From contig JAZOVB010000004.1 in the NCBI GenBank assembly GCA_045658425.1, positions 1 through 6,327 on the forward strand: 6,327 bases of DNA, read 5' to 3'. Below are positions 1 to 6,235 of the stretch, piece by piece. Within the stretch, counting starts at the first letter, position 1. Each line of letters opens with the position of its first letter. The notes beneath the pieces were generated by a model. It saw only the letters and a list, made by a program, of their open reading frames with translations, was not told where the DNA came from and searched no databases. The stretch comes from SIG450 sp045658425. Its GTDB lineage: Bacteria > Bacillota > Clostridia > UMGS1840 > HGM11507. Made by a program: the position numbers and the translations under genes.

Positions 1-18
1 AAGGTCTTTATCTATCAT
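1..18 (-). CDS. Partial 5' end of the gene after the atpZ-like gene (first six codons)
   Basis: An ATG at 18-16 on the minus strand opens a frame reading MIDKDL and runs off the left edge of the window. A GGAG Shine-Dalgarno core lies at 31-28, nine bases before the ATG, and sits just upstream of the atpZ-like stop codon (TAA at 35-33), so the next gene follows with 14 nt between stop and start. The preceding gene looks like AtpZ/AtpI, so an ATP synthase gene (a second AtpI-type protein or atpB, subunit a) is the natural expectation. That identity is inferred from context only; six residues cannot identify a family. Confidence 0.5.
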
Positions 19-32
19 TTTGACTTGCTCCG

Positions 33-260
33 TTATTTATTTTTCTTATTTCCGGTAAGTGCCAGTAAGAATTTAATCATACTGTAAAATCCCGATACTG
101 CTCCAAGTCCTACACCTATGGCTATAATATAGCGGGGAAGAGTAAAGCTCACTACAATATAATTACTTATTATAAGACAAGCTGCAATGGGAGAAAGTAC
201 CGTAAGTCCTACCTGGGTAACCGCACTTAACGCCTTTAAAATCTCGCCTTTATTTTTCAT
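33..260 (-). CDS. atpZ: AtpZ/AtpI-like small membrane protein associated with F1Fo ATP synthase
   Basis: This is a 75-residue protein with two hydrophobic segments (about residues 12-36 and 44-68), a lysine-rich N-terminus and a KKNK tail, which suggests a two-helix hairpin with both ends in the cytoplasm. The second helix has regularly spaced glycines (IGVGLGAVSG, about 48-57) followed by aromatic residues, as in the AtpZ/AtpI family encoded just ahead of ATP synthase genes. Family members are reported to help assemble the Fo ring or to carry Mg2+/Ca2+; which applies here cannot be read from sequence. The start codon lies inside the end of wecB (11-nt overlap, different frame). Only a weak AAGAG at 270-266 serves as Shine-Dalgarno, so translation is probably coupled to wecB. 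The family call rests on size, topology, the glycine pattern and the usual clostridial gene order; it is likely but not certain. Confidence 0.7.
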   Translation of the reverse strand: MKNKGEILKALSAVTQVGLTVLSPIAACLIISNYIVVSFTLPRYIIAIGVGLGAVSGFYSMIKFLLALTGNKKNK

Positions 261-1374
261 TGAATCTCTTAATTATGGCATCACAAATTCTTATGGAGGC
301 TTTACCGTCACCGTAAGGATTTACTGCCTTTGCCATTTTTTCATAGCTATCTTTATTATCAAGAAGGTCCTTTGCAAGAGTTAAGATAACATCCTTGTCA
401 ACACCTGCAATTTTAACTGTTCCTGCTGTAACCGCTTCAGGTCTTTCTGTTTCATTTCGTAAAACAAGTACAGGCTTACCCAAGGATGGAGCCTCCTCCT
501 GAAGACCGCCTGAATCGGTCATAATCATATATGCCTTATTCATAAGATTATGAAGTTCGCAAACATCAACAGGGTCAATAAGATGAACATTTTCAATATT
601 TCCGAGATATTTATTTGCTGTTTCTCTTACTGCGGGATTTAGGTGCATAGGATAAACAATTTCAACCTCACCCTTATATTCCTTTGCAATTTCTAAAAGT
701 GCACTGCAGATGTTTTCTAAAGGCTCTCCTAAGTTTTCTCGTCTGTGAGCAGTTACAACAATAACTTTTTTGGAAAAATCAACCTGATTTATTCTTTCGG
801 TAGCAAACTTATAATCTTCTTTTACTGTTGTTTTAAGAGCATCTATTACAGTATTACCGGTAATGTAAATATCACTCTCACTGATTGCTTCCTTTAAAAG
901 ATTATTCTTATTATTAACAGTAGGTGCAAAATGCATATCTGCAATTTTACCGGTTAATTGTCTGTTCATTTCCTCCGGGAAAGGAGAATATTTATCATAG
1001 GTACGAAGCCCCGCTTCAACATGACCTACCGCAACCTGATTATAGAATGCTGCAAGAGCACCTGCAAAGGTAGTGGAGGTATCCCCGTGAACAAGAACTA
1101 TATCTGGCTTTGCATCCATAATTACATCGCATAGCCCCTTTGTAGCACGAAGTGTTATATCGGTAAGGGTCTGTCTGTCTTTCATAATATTCAAGTCGTA
1201 ATCCGGCTTAATATCAAAAATCTCAAGTACCTGGTCAAGCATCTGTCTGTGTTGAGCTGTAACCGCAACAATGCTCTCCAGTTCCTCTCTTTTTTCAATT
1301 TCCTTTACAAGCGGAGCCATTTTAATAGCCTCCGGTCTTGTTCCGAATACTGTCATAACCTTAATCTTCGCCAT
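250..1374 (-). CDS. wecB: UDP-N-acetylglucosamine 2-epimerase (non-hydrolysing)
   Basis: This cytoplasmic enzyme interconverts UDP-GlcNAc and UDP-ManNAc, giving the ManNAc donor for teichoic acid linkage units or other surface glycans (called mnaA in Gram-positives). The 374-residue product has the normal family length and two Rossmann-like halves. Visible motifs are GTRPEAIK (11-18), HGDTST (96-101), HVEAGLRT (118-125), FPEEMNR (132-138), TAHRREN (208-214) and DSGGLQEE (287-294). These include the conserved Asp98, Glu120, Glu134/135 and His210 expected around the active site. I place the start at ATG 1374 and not at the upstream in-frame GTG at 1383. That GTG is part of the Shine-Dalgarno AGGGGTGA (1387-1380), and the ATG start gives the typical MAKIKVMTVFGTRPE N-terminus. 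The gene overlaps the end of the TagO-like gene by 14 nt and the atpZ-like gene by 11 nt. No wecC-like dehydrogenase is visible, so UDP-ManNAc itself is the likely product. Confidence 0.96.
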   Translation of the reverse strand: MAKIKVMTVFGTRPEAIKMAPLVKEIEKREELESIVAVTAQHRQMLDQVLEIFDIKPDYDLNIMKDRQTLTDITLRATKGLCDVIMDAKPDIVLVHGDTSTTFAGALAAFYNQVAVGHVEAGLRTYDKYSPFPEEMNRQLTGKIADMHFAPTVNNKNNLLKEAISESDIYITGNTVIDALKTTVKEDYKFATERINQVDFSKKVIVVTAHRRENLGEPLENICSALLEIAKEYKGEVEIVYPMHLNPAVRETANKYLGNIENVHLIDPVDVCELHNLMNKAYMIMTDSGGLQEEAPSLGKPVLVLRNETERPEAVTAGTVKIAGVDKDVILTLAKDLLDNKDSYEKMAKAVNPYGDGKASIRICDAIIKRFNEK

Positions 1375-2446
1375 TTTCGTCACCCCTGTTATTTTCTAAT
1401 CCTTCAATATATTTTCTTGCTATTTCTTTGTTTTCCCTGTAAAGCTTAATTGAAAATGCCATTACTGCCATTGCCCCTAAAAGTACTATAGCACGGTTAA
1501 AGCCTTTGGCAACAAGAATAATAGCAGTTATTGATAATAATGCGCTGAAGGTAGACATAATTGAAACAGTTTCCTTTTGTGAAAAACCACCGTCAACCAG
1601 TCTGTGATGAAGATGCCCTCTGTCAGCACTCATTATCCCTTGTTTTTTATAAATTCTTCTCAGTATTGCGAATGAAGTGTCAAATATAGGAAGTCCCAGA
1701 ACAATTATCGGAACTATTATACTCATTGCGGAATACCCCTGCAAAAACGCATCAATGGAAAGAGTGGAGAGGATATATCCCAAAAACAAAGCCCCCGAAT
1801 CTCCCATAAATATTTTGGCAGGATGAATATTGTAAGGCCGAAATCCCATACAGGCACCTGCAACAGACGCAAACAATACTGCAACATCAAACCTGTCAGT
1901 AAGAGCAGAAATAAATATAAGTGCAAACGCAGATATTCCCGAAATACTTACCGCAAGACCGTCAAGTCCGTCAATTAAATTTATAGCATTGGTAACGCCG
2001 ATTATCCATACAAATGTTACGATAATTGAAAACCATTTAATAATAAGAGCATTATCAACGAAGGATAAAAGACCGTTAAAGGCATTTATTCTTACACCAA
2101 AGGAAATAACAATAACCGCCGCAACGCACTGCCCTAAAAGCTTAAGCCAGGCAGGGAGAGCATACTTATCATCAAATATCCCCACAACAACTATTACTAA
2201 AGAGCCGATTAAAATCCCGATAAGTCTTTCGTCAATAATCGGTGCAAAACAGGCAACGCTTATAACAAATCCGGCATAAATTGCCACACCACCCCATCTT
2301 GGTATAGGTTTTTTATGCATCCGCCTGTCATCCTTAGGTACATCTACCGCATTTAGTTTAAAAGCCAGAACTCTTACAATGGGTACAATTCCGAAAGCTA
2401 TAAAATATGCTAACGCAAAGCTGAAAATCAAATAATAATCAATCAT
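1361..2446 (-). CDS. tagO: Undecaprenyl-phosphate GlcNAc-1-phosphate transferase, TagO/WecA type
   Basis: This polytopic membrane enzyme of the MraY/WecA/TagO superfamily moves a GlcNAc-1-phosphate from UDP-GlcNAc to undecaprenyl phosphate on the inner membrane face, starting wall teichoic acid or another lipid-linked polysaccharide. The 361-residue product has about ten hydrophobic segments and all family signatures in order: DVPKDDRRMHKKPIPRWGG (35-53), GIFDD (89-93), NAINLIDGLDGLA (153-165), the Mg2+-site loop with FMGDSG (213-218), and DRGHLHHRL (275-283). The HxHH motif in the last loop favours the WecA/TagO branch over MraY, and no peptidoglycan gene is adjacent. AGGAG at 2457-2453 lies six bases before the ATG. 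The polar, acidic C-terminal tail (351-361) is encoded by the same bases that form the Shine-Dalgarno and start of wecB. It lies 28 nt after trpS. Pairing with the UDP-GlcNAc 2-epimerase fits synthesis of a ManNAc-GlcNAc linkage unit; the final polymer is unknown. Confidence 0.93.
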   Translation of the reverse strand: MIDYYLIFSFALAYFIAFGIVPIVRVLAFKLNAVDVPKDDRRMHKKPIPRWGGVAIYAGFVISVACFAPIIDERLIGILIGSLVIVVVGIFDDKYALPAWLKLLGQCVAAVIVISFGVRINAFNGLLSFVDNALIIKWFSIIVTFVWIIGVTNAINLIDGLDGLAVSISGISAFALIFISALTDRFDVAVLFASVAGACMGFRPYNIHPAKIFMGDSGALFLGYILSTLSIDAFLQGYSAMSIIVPIIVLGLPIFDTSFAILRRIYKKQGIMSADRGHLHHRLVDGGFSQKETVSIMSTFSALLSITAIILVAKGFNRAIVLLGAMAVMAFSIKLYRENKEIARKYIEGLENNRGDENGED

Positions 2447-2474
2447 TTTTTTCTCCTAAAGTAAACAGAACCCT

Positions 2475-3476
2475 TTATAATTTATCAACAAATCCTAATT
2501 TACGGTAAACCTTTTTAATTGTCTTAGCGGCAATATAAGAGGCTCTCTCAGCTCCCTCTTTATATACCGACTGAAGATAATCCTTATTATTAAGATAGTC
2601 GTAATATCTTTCTCTTACAGGTGTAAGCTCATCTATTACACATTCGGCAACAGCAGTTTTAAAATCACCATAGCCTTTATTCGCAAAATCATTTTCTATT
2701 GTTTCAAAGCTTTTTCCGGTAAAGGCACTCATAATGCTCATAAGGTTTTCAATCCCCTCTTTGCCCTCGCCTCTTTTTACCTCGCTTCCCGAATCGGTAA
2801 CAGCTCTTTTGAATTTTCTTAAAATAACATCAGGCTCGTCAATAACCGAAATATAGGAATTTACATTGTCATCCGATTTGCTCATTTTCTTCAAAGGGTC
2901 GGACAGGGATGTTATTTTAGCTCCGATTTTAGGGATATACGGTTCGGGAACGGTAAACATATCTCCGAACTGATGATTAAATCTTTCCGCTAAATTTCTT
3001 GTAAGCTCAAGATGCTGTTTCTGGTCTATACCAACAGGAACAAGGTCTGCCTGATATAAAAGAATATCCGCAGCCATAAGTACAGGATAGGTAAACAGGC
3101 CTACGCCGATATTTGCATCCTGCTTATTTTTTGTTTTATCCTTAAACTGAGTCATTCTCGATAATTCACCCATATAGGAAATAGTACTTAAAGCCCAGGA
3201 AAGTTCAGCGTGCTGATGAACATGAGACTGGAAAAACAAGGTACTTTTTTCAGGGTCAAGACCACAGGCAAGATAAAGAGCTAAAAACTCCATACATCTT
3301 TGTCTTAATTTTACAGGGTCTTGTCTTACGGTTATTGCGTGAAGGTCAACTATCATAAAAAGAGAGTTATAATCCTCCTGCATCTGAGTCCAGTTTCTGA
3401 CAGCACCGATATAGTTTCCGATAGTCATTACCCCCGATGGCTGAACTCCGCTTAATATAGTTTTCTTCTTATCCAT
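2475..3476 (-). CDS. trpS: Tryptophanyl-tRNA synthetase
   Basis: This class I aminoacyl-tRNA synthetase charges tRNA-Trp with tryptophan in the cytoplasm. The 333-residue product has normal bacterial length and is alignable by eye with Bacillus TrpS along its whole length. Motifs: SGVQPSG and TIGNYIGA (HIGH-equivalent region, TIGN at 18-21), ITVRQDP, GELSRMTQFKDK, the LMAADILLYQADLVPVGIDQKQHLELTRNLAERFN block written here in parts (LMAADILLY 133-141, GIDQKQHLELTRN 149-161), and KMSKS (197-201). An in-frame ATG exists at 3485, but the AAGGA Shine-Dalgarno directly abuts it. The ATG at 3476 is nine bases downstream of that Shine-Dalgarno and gives the usual MDKKKTILSG start, so I chose 3476. 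It lies 14 nt after the aminotransferase gene. There is no room for a T-box leader here, so any tryptophan control must act elsewhere. Confidence 0.97.
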   Translation of the reverse strand: MDKKKTILSGVQPSGVMTIGNYIGAVRNWTQMQEDYNSLFMIVDLHAITVRQDPVKLRQRCMEFLALYLACGLDPEKSTLFFQSHVHQHAELSWALSTISYMGELSRMTQFKDKTKNKQDANIGVGLFTYPVLMAADILLYQADLVPVGIDQKQHLELTRNLAERFNHQFGDMFTVPEPYIPKIGAKITSLSDPLKKMSKSDDNVNSYISVIDEPDVILRKFKRAVTDSGSEVKRGEGKEGIENLMSIMSAFTGKSFETIENDFANKGYGDFKTAVAECVIDELTPVRERYYDYLNNKDYLQSVYKEGAERASYIAAKTIKKVYRKLGFVDKL

Positions 3477-3490
3477 AATTTTCATTCCTT

Positions 3491-4675
3491 TTACAGTGTT
3501 TTTAGAAGATTTGCAAGTATTTTTATTCCCTTTACGATATTTTCATCGGATGGAGTTGAGAAATTGAGTCTGAAACTGTTGGTCTTTTCCGAAACATCAG
3601 TCATAAAGTTACATCCGGGAACAAAGGCAACCTTATTTTTTATGGATTCCTTAACAAGCTCGGCAGTATCAACATCCTTATTGATTGTGCAGTAAATAAA
3701 CAAACCGCCCTCCGGTCTTGTATATGTAACAAAATCAGGAAATTCCTCATCCATAGTCTTAAGCATAAGCGCACATTTTTTCTCATATACCTTTCTGCAA
3801 AGAGATAGATGCTCTTCAAAATCGCACTTTGAAAGCCATTCATCCGCAATAATCTGGGAAAAGATATTGGTATGTACATCATTAACCTGCTTTAGGACAA
3901 CCATTTTTTCAATAAGCTTTTCATTTGCACAGGCAAAGCCTATTCGCATACCGGGAGATAATACCTTGGAGAATGAACCGCAATATAAAACGGTATCTCC
4001 CTCCTCATCAAGAGCCTTAAGGGTCGGAACATCCTCACCTTTAAATCTTAACTCACCGTATGGGTTATCTTCAATAATCAGAACATTATATTTTTTGCAG
4101 ATTTCAAGAATTTTAATTCTTTTTTCTATAGAAGTTGTAATTCCCATAGGATTCTGGAAAGTGGGAATTATATAAAGAATTTTTATGTTCTTATTTTCGT
4201 TAAGAGTTTTATCAAGAATATCGGTATCAAGTCCGTCCTCTGAAAGCGGAATACCGTAAAGCTTTGCTTCATAAGTACGGAAGCAATTTAAAGCTCCGAT
4301 AAAGCTTGGGGTTTCACAGGCAATACCGTCACCCGGATTTATAACAGCCTTAGTACCAAGGTCAATCCCCTGCTGACCTCCTGTTGTTATTATAACCTTA
4401 TCGGTTGCCTTTAAAATATTCTGTTTTTTAAGTCTTTCGGAAACCTTATCAACCAAAGGAGCATACCCTTCCGTTACGCTGTACTGAAGACATTTTGCAG
4501 GGTTCTTTTTAAGCTCATTGGAAGCTATATCCTCTAATGCTTTTGCAGGAAAAGTATCAGGTGAAGGATTTCCTCCAGCAAAGGAAATAATAGCCGGATC
4601 AGCCATAAGTTTAAACATTTCTCTTATTGCAGAACCCTTTACCCCATCCATTCTTTTAGCAAAATTAAAATCCAT
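3491..4675 (-). CDS. PLP-dependent aminotransferase, class I/II fold type I (LysN/AraT/MocR-catalytic-domain-like)
   Basis: This 394-residue cytoplasmic aminotransferase resembles the branch holding 2-aminoadipate (LysN-type) and aromatic or branched-chain aminotransferases and the catalytic half of MocR regulators. Visible features: ISFAGGNPSPDTFP near the N-terminus (30-43), TTGGQQGID (97-105) at the phosphate-binding loop, PTFQNPMG (171-178) with Asn175, EDNPYGELR (202-210) with Asp203 and Tyr206, the PLP Schiff-base lysine Lys237 in YCGSFSK, Arg244 in PGMRIGF, and the substrate-carboxylate arginine Arg369 in SFRLNFS. All catalytic residues are intact. There is no N-terminal GntR-type helix-turn-helix, so it is an enzyme only. 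GAGGT at 4689-4685 lies nine bases before the ATG. It is the first gene of the minus-strand operon, directly before trpS. That invites a guess at aromatic amino acids as substrates, but specificity cannot be read from the sequence. Confidence 0.9.
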   Translation of the reverse strand: MDFNFAKRMDGVKGSAIREMFKLMADPAIISFAGGNPSPDTFPAKALEDIASNELKKNPAKCLQYSVTEGYAPLVDKVSERLKKQNILKATDKVIITTGGQQGIDLGTKAVINPGDGIACETPSFIGALNCFRTYEAKLYGIPLSEDGLDTDILDKTLNENKNIKILYIIPTFQNPMGITTSIEKRIKILEICKKYNVLIIEDNPYGELRFKGEDVPTLKALDEEGDTVLYCGSFSKVLSPGMRIGFACANEKLIEKMVVLKQVNDVHTNIFSQIIADEWLSKCDFEEHLSLCRKVYEKKCALMLKTMDEEFPDFVTYTRPEGGLFIYCTINKDVDTAELVKESIKNKVAFVPGCNFMTDVSEKTNSFRLNFSTPSDENIVKGIKILANLLKTL

Positions 4676-4714
4676 TTTATATCAACCTCGTTTACCAATT
4701 TTTAGTCATTTTAG

Positions 4715-4743
4715 ATTATAACATAAAAAAACTGACTTGACAA
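4715..4743 (-). promoter_or_regulatory. Promoter of the minus-strand aminotransferase-trpS-tagO-wecB-atpZ operon
   Basis: On the minus strand a perfect TATAAT (4720-4715) is preceded by TGT, giving an extended -10. The -35 is TTGTCA (4743-4738), five of six matches, with a 17-nt spacer. Transcription would begin near 4708, leaving a leader of about 33 nt before the aminotransferase ATG. That is too short for a riboswitch or T-box. The -35 overlaps that of the divergent plsX promoter. Confidence 0.8.
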
Positions 4744-4765
4744 TATTTTTATTATAAATTAATAT
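4737..4765 (+). promoter_or_regulatory. Promoter of plsX
   Basis: A perfect TTGACA -35 (4737-4742) is followed after 17 nt by TAATAT (4760-4765, four of six matches). A perfect TATAAT also occurs at 4765-4770, but with a 22-nt spacer, so the first pairing is preferred. The start site would be near 4772, giving a leader of about 48 nt. The -35 shares bases with the oppositely directed operon promoter. Confidence 0.72.
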
Positions 4766-4769
4766 ATAA

Positions 4770-4791
4770 TTAATAATTGATATTTTATTAA
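4770..4791. promoter_or_regulatory. Inverted repeat at the plsX transcription start, possible operator
   Basis: The arms TTAATAA (4770-4776) and TTATTAA (4785-4791) are perfect inverted copies separated by 8 nt, and they begin just after the -10 box at the predicted start site. The position suits a repressor operator for lipid genes. The arms are pure A/T in an A/T-rich region, so chance is a real alternative. The sequence is not an obvious FapR or FabT consensus. Confidence 0.3.
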
Positions 4792-4819
4792 CAAAAAACA
4801 TAAACGGGGGGATGGGAAA

Positions 4820-5815
4820 ATGAAGGTAATTTTAGATGCGTTCGGCGGAGACAATTCACCGGTTGAGGTTATAAAAGGGGCGTACCAGGCGGTATGTAAA
4901 GACTCTTCCATTGAGGTTATTTTATGCGGAAATGAAGAAATCATAAACAAAGTCATTTCAGAAAATAATCTTTCTCACAAAAATTTTTCGGTTAAACACT
5001 GCACCGAAAAAATCGAGGGGGAGGATGATCCGATAAAAGCGGTTAAAACCAAAAAGGATTCCTCAATAATAGTAGGACTTAATATGCTCAAGGATGAGGA
5101 GGGCGATGTATTTATAAGTGCAGGTAATACCGGAGCAGTATTTACTGCATCCAATCTTATATTAAAAAGAATAAAGGGGATAAAAAGGTCTGCTCTTGCA
5201 ATTTATCTTCCCACAAAAAACGGACCTAAGCTTATGCTTGATGCAGGGGCGAATGTTACATTATCTCCCGAGTACATAAATCAACTTGCTATGATGGGTT
5301 CAACATATATTGAAACGGATATGGGAATAAAAAATCCCAAAGTGGGACTTATAAATATCGGCGCGGAGGAAAAAAAGGGAACAGAAACTTTAGTGGAAGC
5401 ATATAAAATACTAAAGGAAAATCCTGAAATTAATTTTAAGGGCAACTGTGAACCGAGATATATATTAGATGGTGAATTTGATGTAATAGTCTGCGATGGC
5501 TTTACGGGAAATATAGTTATAAAGACCATTGAGGGTGTTTCCAAAACCTTAATGAAGGAAATAAAGGGAATTATGTATAAATCCCTTGTTACAAAAATCT
5601 GTGCTTTAGGAATAAAAAAGGGACTTTATGAATTTAAAAAGCGTTTTGATTACAAAGAATACGGCGGAACACCGATTATTGGTCTTAAAAAGCCTGTTAT
5701 AAAGGCTCACGGAAGCTCAGATGCGAAAGCATTTATGAATGCAATTTTAAACTGCAAGGGCTATGTTCAGTCGGATATAATAGAGAATATAGAAAGAAAA
5801 ATGAATATAGAATAA
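4820..5815 (+). CDS. plsX: Phosphate acyltransferase PlsX (acyl-ACP:phosphate acyltransferase)
   Basis: PlsX makes acyl-phosphate from acyl-ACP and phosphate. Acyl-phosphate is then used by PlsY to acylate glycerol-3-phosphate, the entry step of phospholipid synthesis; PlsX is a peripheral membrane enzyme. The 331-residue product has normal family length and all expected blocks: MKVILDAFGGDNSP (1-14), KTKKDSSI (76-83), FISAGNTGAVFTAS (98-111), GPKLMLDAGANV (135-146), INIGAEEKKGTE (178-189), CDGFTGN (225-231) and the C-terminal YGGTPIIGLKKPVIKAHGSS (281-300). A G-rich Shine-Dalgarno (4806-4811) lies eight bases before the ATG. No fapR or rpmF precedes it; it is first in its unit. It is followed by acpP, whose product carries its acyl substrate, after 76 nt without an evident terminator, so read-through into acpP is likely. 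Confidence 0.97.
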   Translation: MKVILDAFGGDNSPVEVIKGAYQAVCKDSSIEVILCGNEEIINKVISENNLSHKNFSVKHCTEKIEGEDDPIKAVKTKKDSSIIVGLNMLKDEEGDVFISAGNTGAVFTASNLILKRIKGIKRSALAIYLPTKNGPKLMLDAGANVTLSPEYINQLAMMGSTYIETDMGIKNPKVGLINIGAEEKKGTETLVEAYKILKENPEINFKGNCEPRYILDGEFDVIVCDGFTGNIVIKTIEGVSKTLMKEIKGIMYKSLVTKICALGIKKGLYEFKKRFDYKEYGGTPIIGLKKPVIKAHGSSDAKAFMNAILNCKGYVQSDIIENIERKMNIE

Positions 5816-5823
5816 AAAAAATA

Positions 5824-5852
5824 TTGACATAATCTGCATTTTATAATAATAT
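5824..5852 (+). promoter_or_regulatory. Promoter of acpP in the plsX-acpP gap
   Basis: A perfect TTGACA -35 (5824-5829) starts nine bases after the plsX stop. After a 17-nt spacer comes TAATAT (5847-5852), the same -10 variant and spacing as the plsX promoter, and in both cases the hexamer is followed by AT. An A-rich tract just upstream (5814-5821) could act as an UP element. The start site would be near 5859. A perfect TATAAT at 5842-5847 is only 12 nt from the -35, so it is less likely to pair with it. Confidence 0.72.
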
Positions 5853-5873
5853 ATGTATGATAAAAATACATAT
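5851..5873. promoter_or_regulatory. Inverted repeat at the acpP transcription start, possible operator
   Basis: The arms ATATGTAT (5851-5858) and ATACATAT (5866-5873) are perfect 8-bp inverted copies with a 7-nt spacer. They overlap the end of the -10 and the predicted start site near 5859. The left arm would lie upstream of the transcript start, so a DNA operator is more plausible than an RNA hairpin for the acpP-only transcript. In plsX read-through mRNA it could form a weak hairpin. Confidence 0.4.
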
Positions 5874-5891
5874 TCCGGGGGTGAAATTAAA

Positions 5892-6116
5892 ATGACTGAA
5901 AGAGTAAAAGAACTTATTGCAGAACAGTTAGGGCTTCAGCCTGAAGACATAAGACCTGAATGCTCCTTACAGGATGATTTAGGTGCAGATTCATTGGATT
6001 TAGTTGAGCTTCTTATGGCTTTCTCCGATGAATTCGGAATTGAAATAGATGATGATGAAGCAGAAAATATTGTTACTGTTAATGATATTATTGAAGCACT
6101 CAGAGAAAATGAATAA
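5892..6116 (+). CDS. acpP: Acyl carrier protein
   Basis: ACP carries growing fatty acyl chains on a 4'-phosphopantetheine arm through type II fatty acid synthesis and supplies acyl-ACP to PlsX. The 74-residue acidic product has the normal length. It shows the phosphopantetheine attachment motif GADSLDLVELLMAF with Ser34, the four-helix ACP pattern and the closing VTVNDIIEAL (61-70). The open frame continues upstream to an ATG at 5853, but that ATG lies directly behind the -10 hexamer at the promoter, upstream of the predicted start site. The ATG at 5892 has a strong Shine-Dalgarno (GGGGGTGA, 5877-5884) seven bases before it and gives the usual MTERVKELIAEQL N-terminus. It can be expressed from its own promoter and by read-through from plsX. 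A hairpin terminator follows 11 nt after the stop, so acpP ends the unit; no fabF or rnc follows directly. Confidence 0.97.
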   Translation: MTERVKELIAEQLGLQPEDIRPECSLQDDLGADSLDLVELLMAFSDEFGIEIDDDEAENIVTVNDIIEALRENE

Positions 6117-6125
6117 TAATTGATT

Positions 6126-6153
6126 AAAAAGCGGTCATAAAATGACCGCTTTC
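6126..6153. terminator. Rho-independent terminator after acpP, usable on both strands
   Basis: A perfect 11-bp stem (6128-6138 with 6142-6152) closes on a 3-nt AAA loop and has a GC-rich core (GCGGTCA/TGACCGC). On the plus strand the stem ends in TTT followed by C, so the U-tract is short. On the minus strand it is followed by five T residues. It begins about 11 nt after the acpP stop and most likely ends the plsX-acpP transcript. Confidence 0.82.
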
Positions 6154-6235
6154 AAACTGTCGAAAAAGTCGGTCTACCGCAAGAATAAAAAATAAATTGA
6201 TTTATCTTCAATATTTATAAAAGAGTATTAATTTC

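Noticed and set aside
1375..1383. Upstream GTG start for wecB at 1383
   Set aside because: The GTG is part of the Shine-Dalgarno AGGGGTGA used by the ATG at 1374, which also gives the typical family N-terminus.
1989..2279. Plus-strand open frame opposite tagO (and similar ones opposite the other genes)
   Set aside because: No Shine-Dalgarno, low-complexity composition and full overlap with a well-supported gene on the other strand mark these as shadow frames.
3414..3425. TrpS has TIGN in place of a classical HIGH motif
   Set aside because: Thr in the first position is normal in bacterial TrpS (Bacillus has TLGN), so it is not a degenerate active site.
3477..3485. Upstream ATG start for trpS at 3485
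   Set aside because: The AAGGA Shine-Dalgarno touches this ATG with no spacing, whereas the ATG at 3476 is nine bases away and matches known TrpS N-termini.
1330..3721. An identical 13-base string (ACAAGACCGGAGG on the minus strand) in wecB and in the aminotransferase gene
   Set aside because: Both encode the residues TRPE in conserved family contexts, so it is coincidence of codon choice and not a repeat.
4704..4737. Five-base inverted repeat AGTCA/TGACT between the divergent promoters
   Set aside because: Arms are too short and too far apart (24 nt) to support as an operator.
4812..4823. Three-codon upstream frame MGK overlapping the plsX start
   Set aside because: Its ATG directly abuts the G-run with no spacing, so initiation there is unlikely; kept only as a side remark.
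5853..5891. Upstream in-frame extension of acpP starting at ATG 5853
   Set aside because: The ATG adjoins the -10 hexamer and precedes the predicted transcript start, has no Shine-Dalgarno, and ACPs lack such an extension; 5892 has a strong Shine-Dalgarno and the usual N-terminus.
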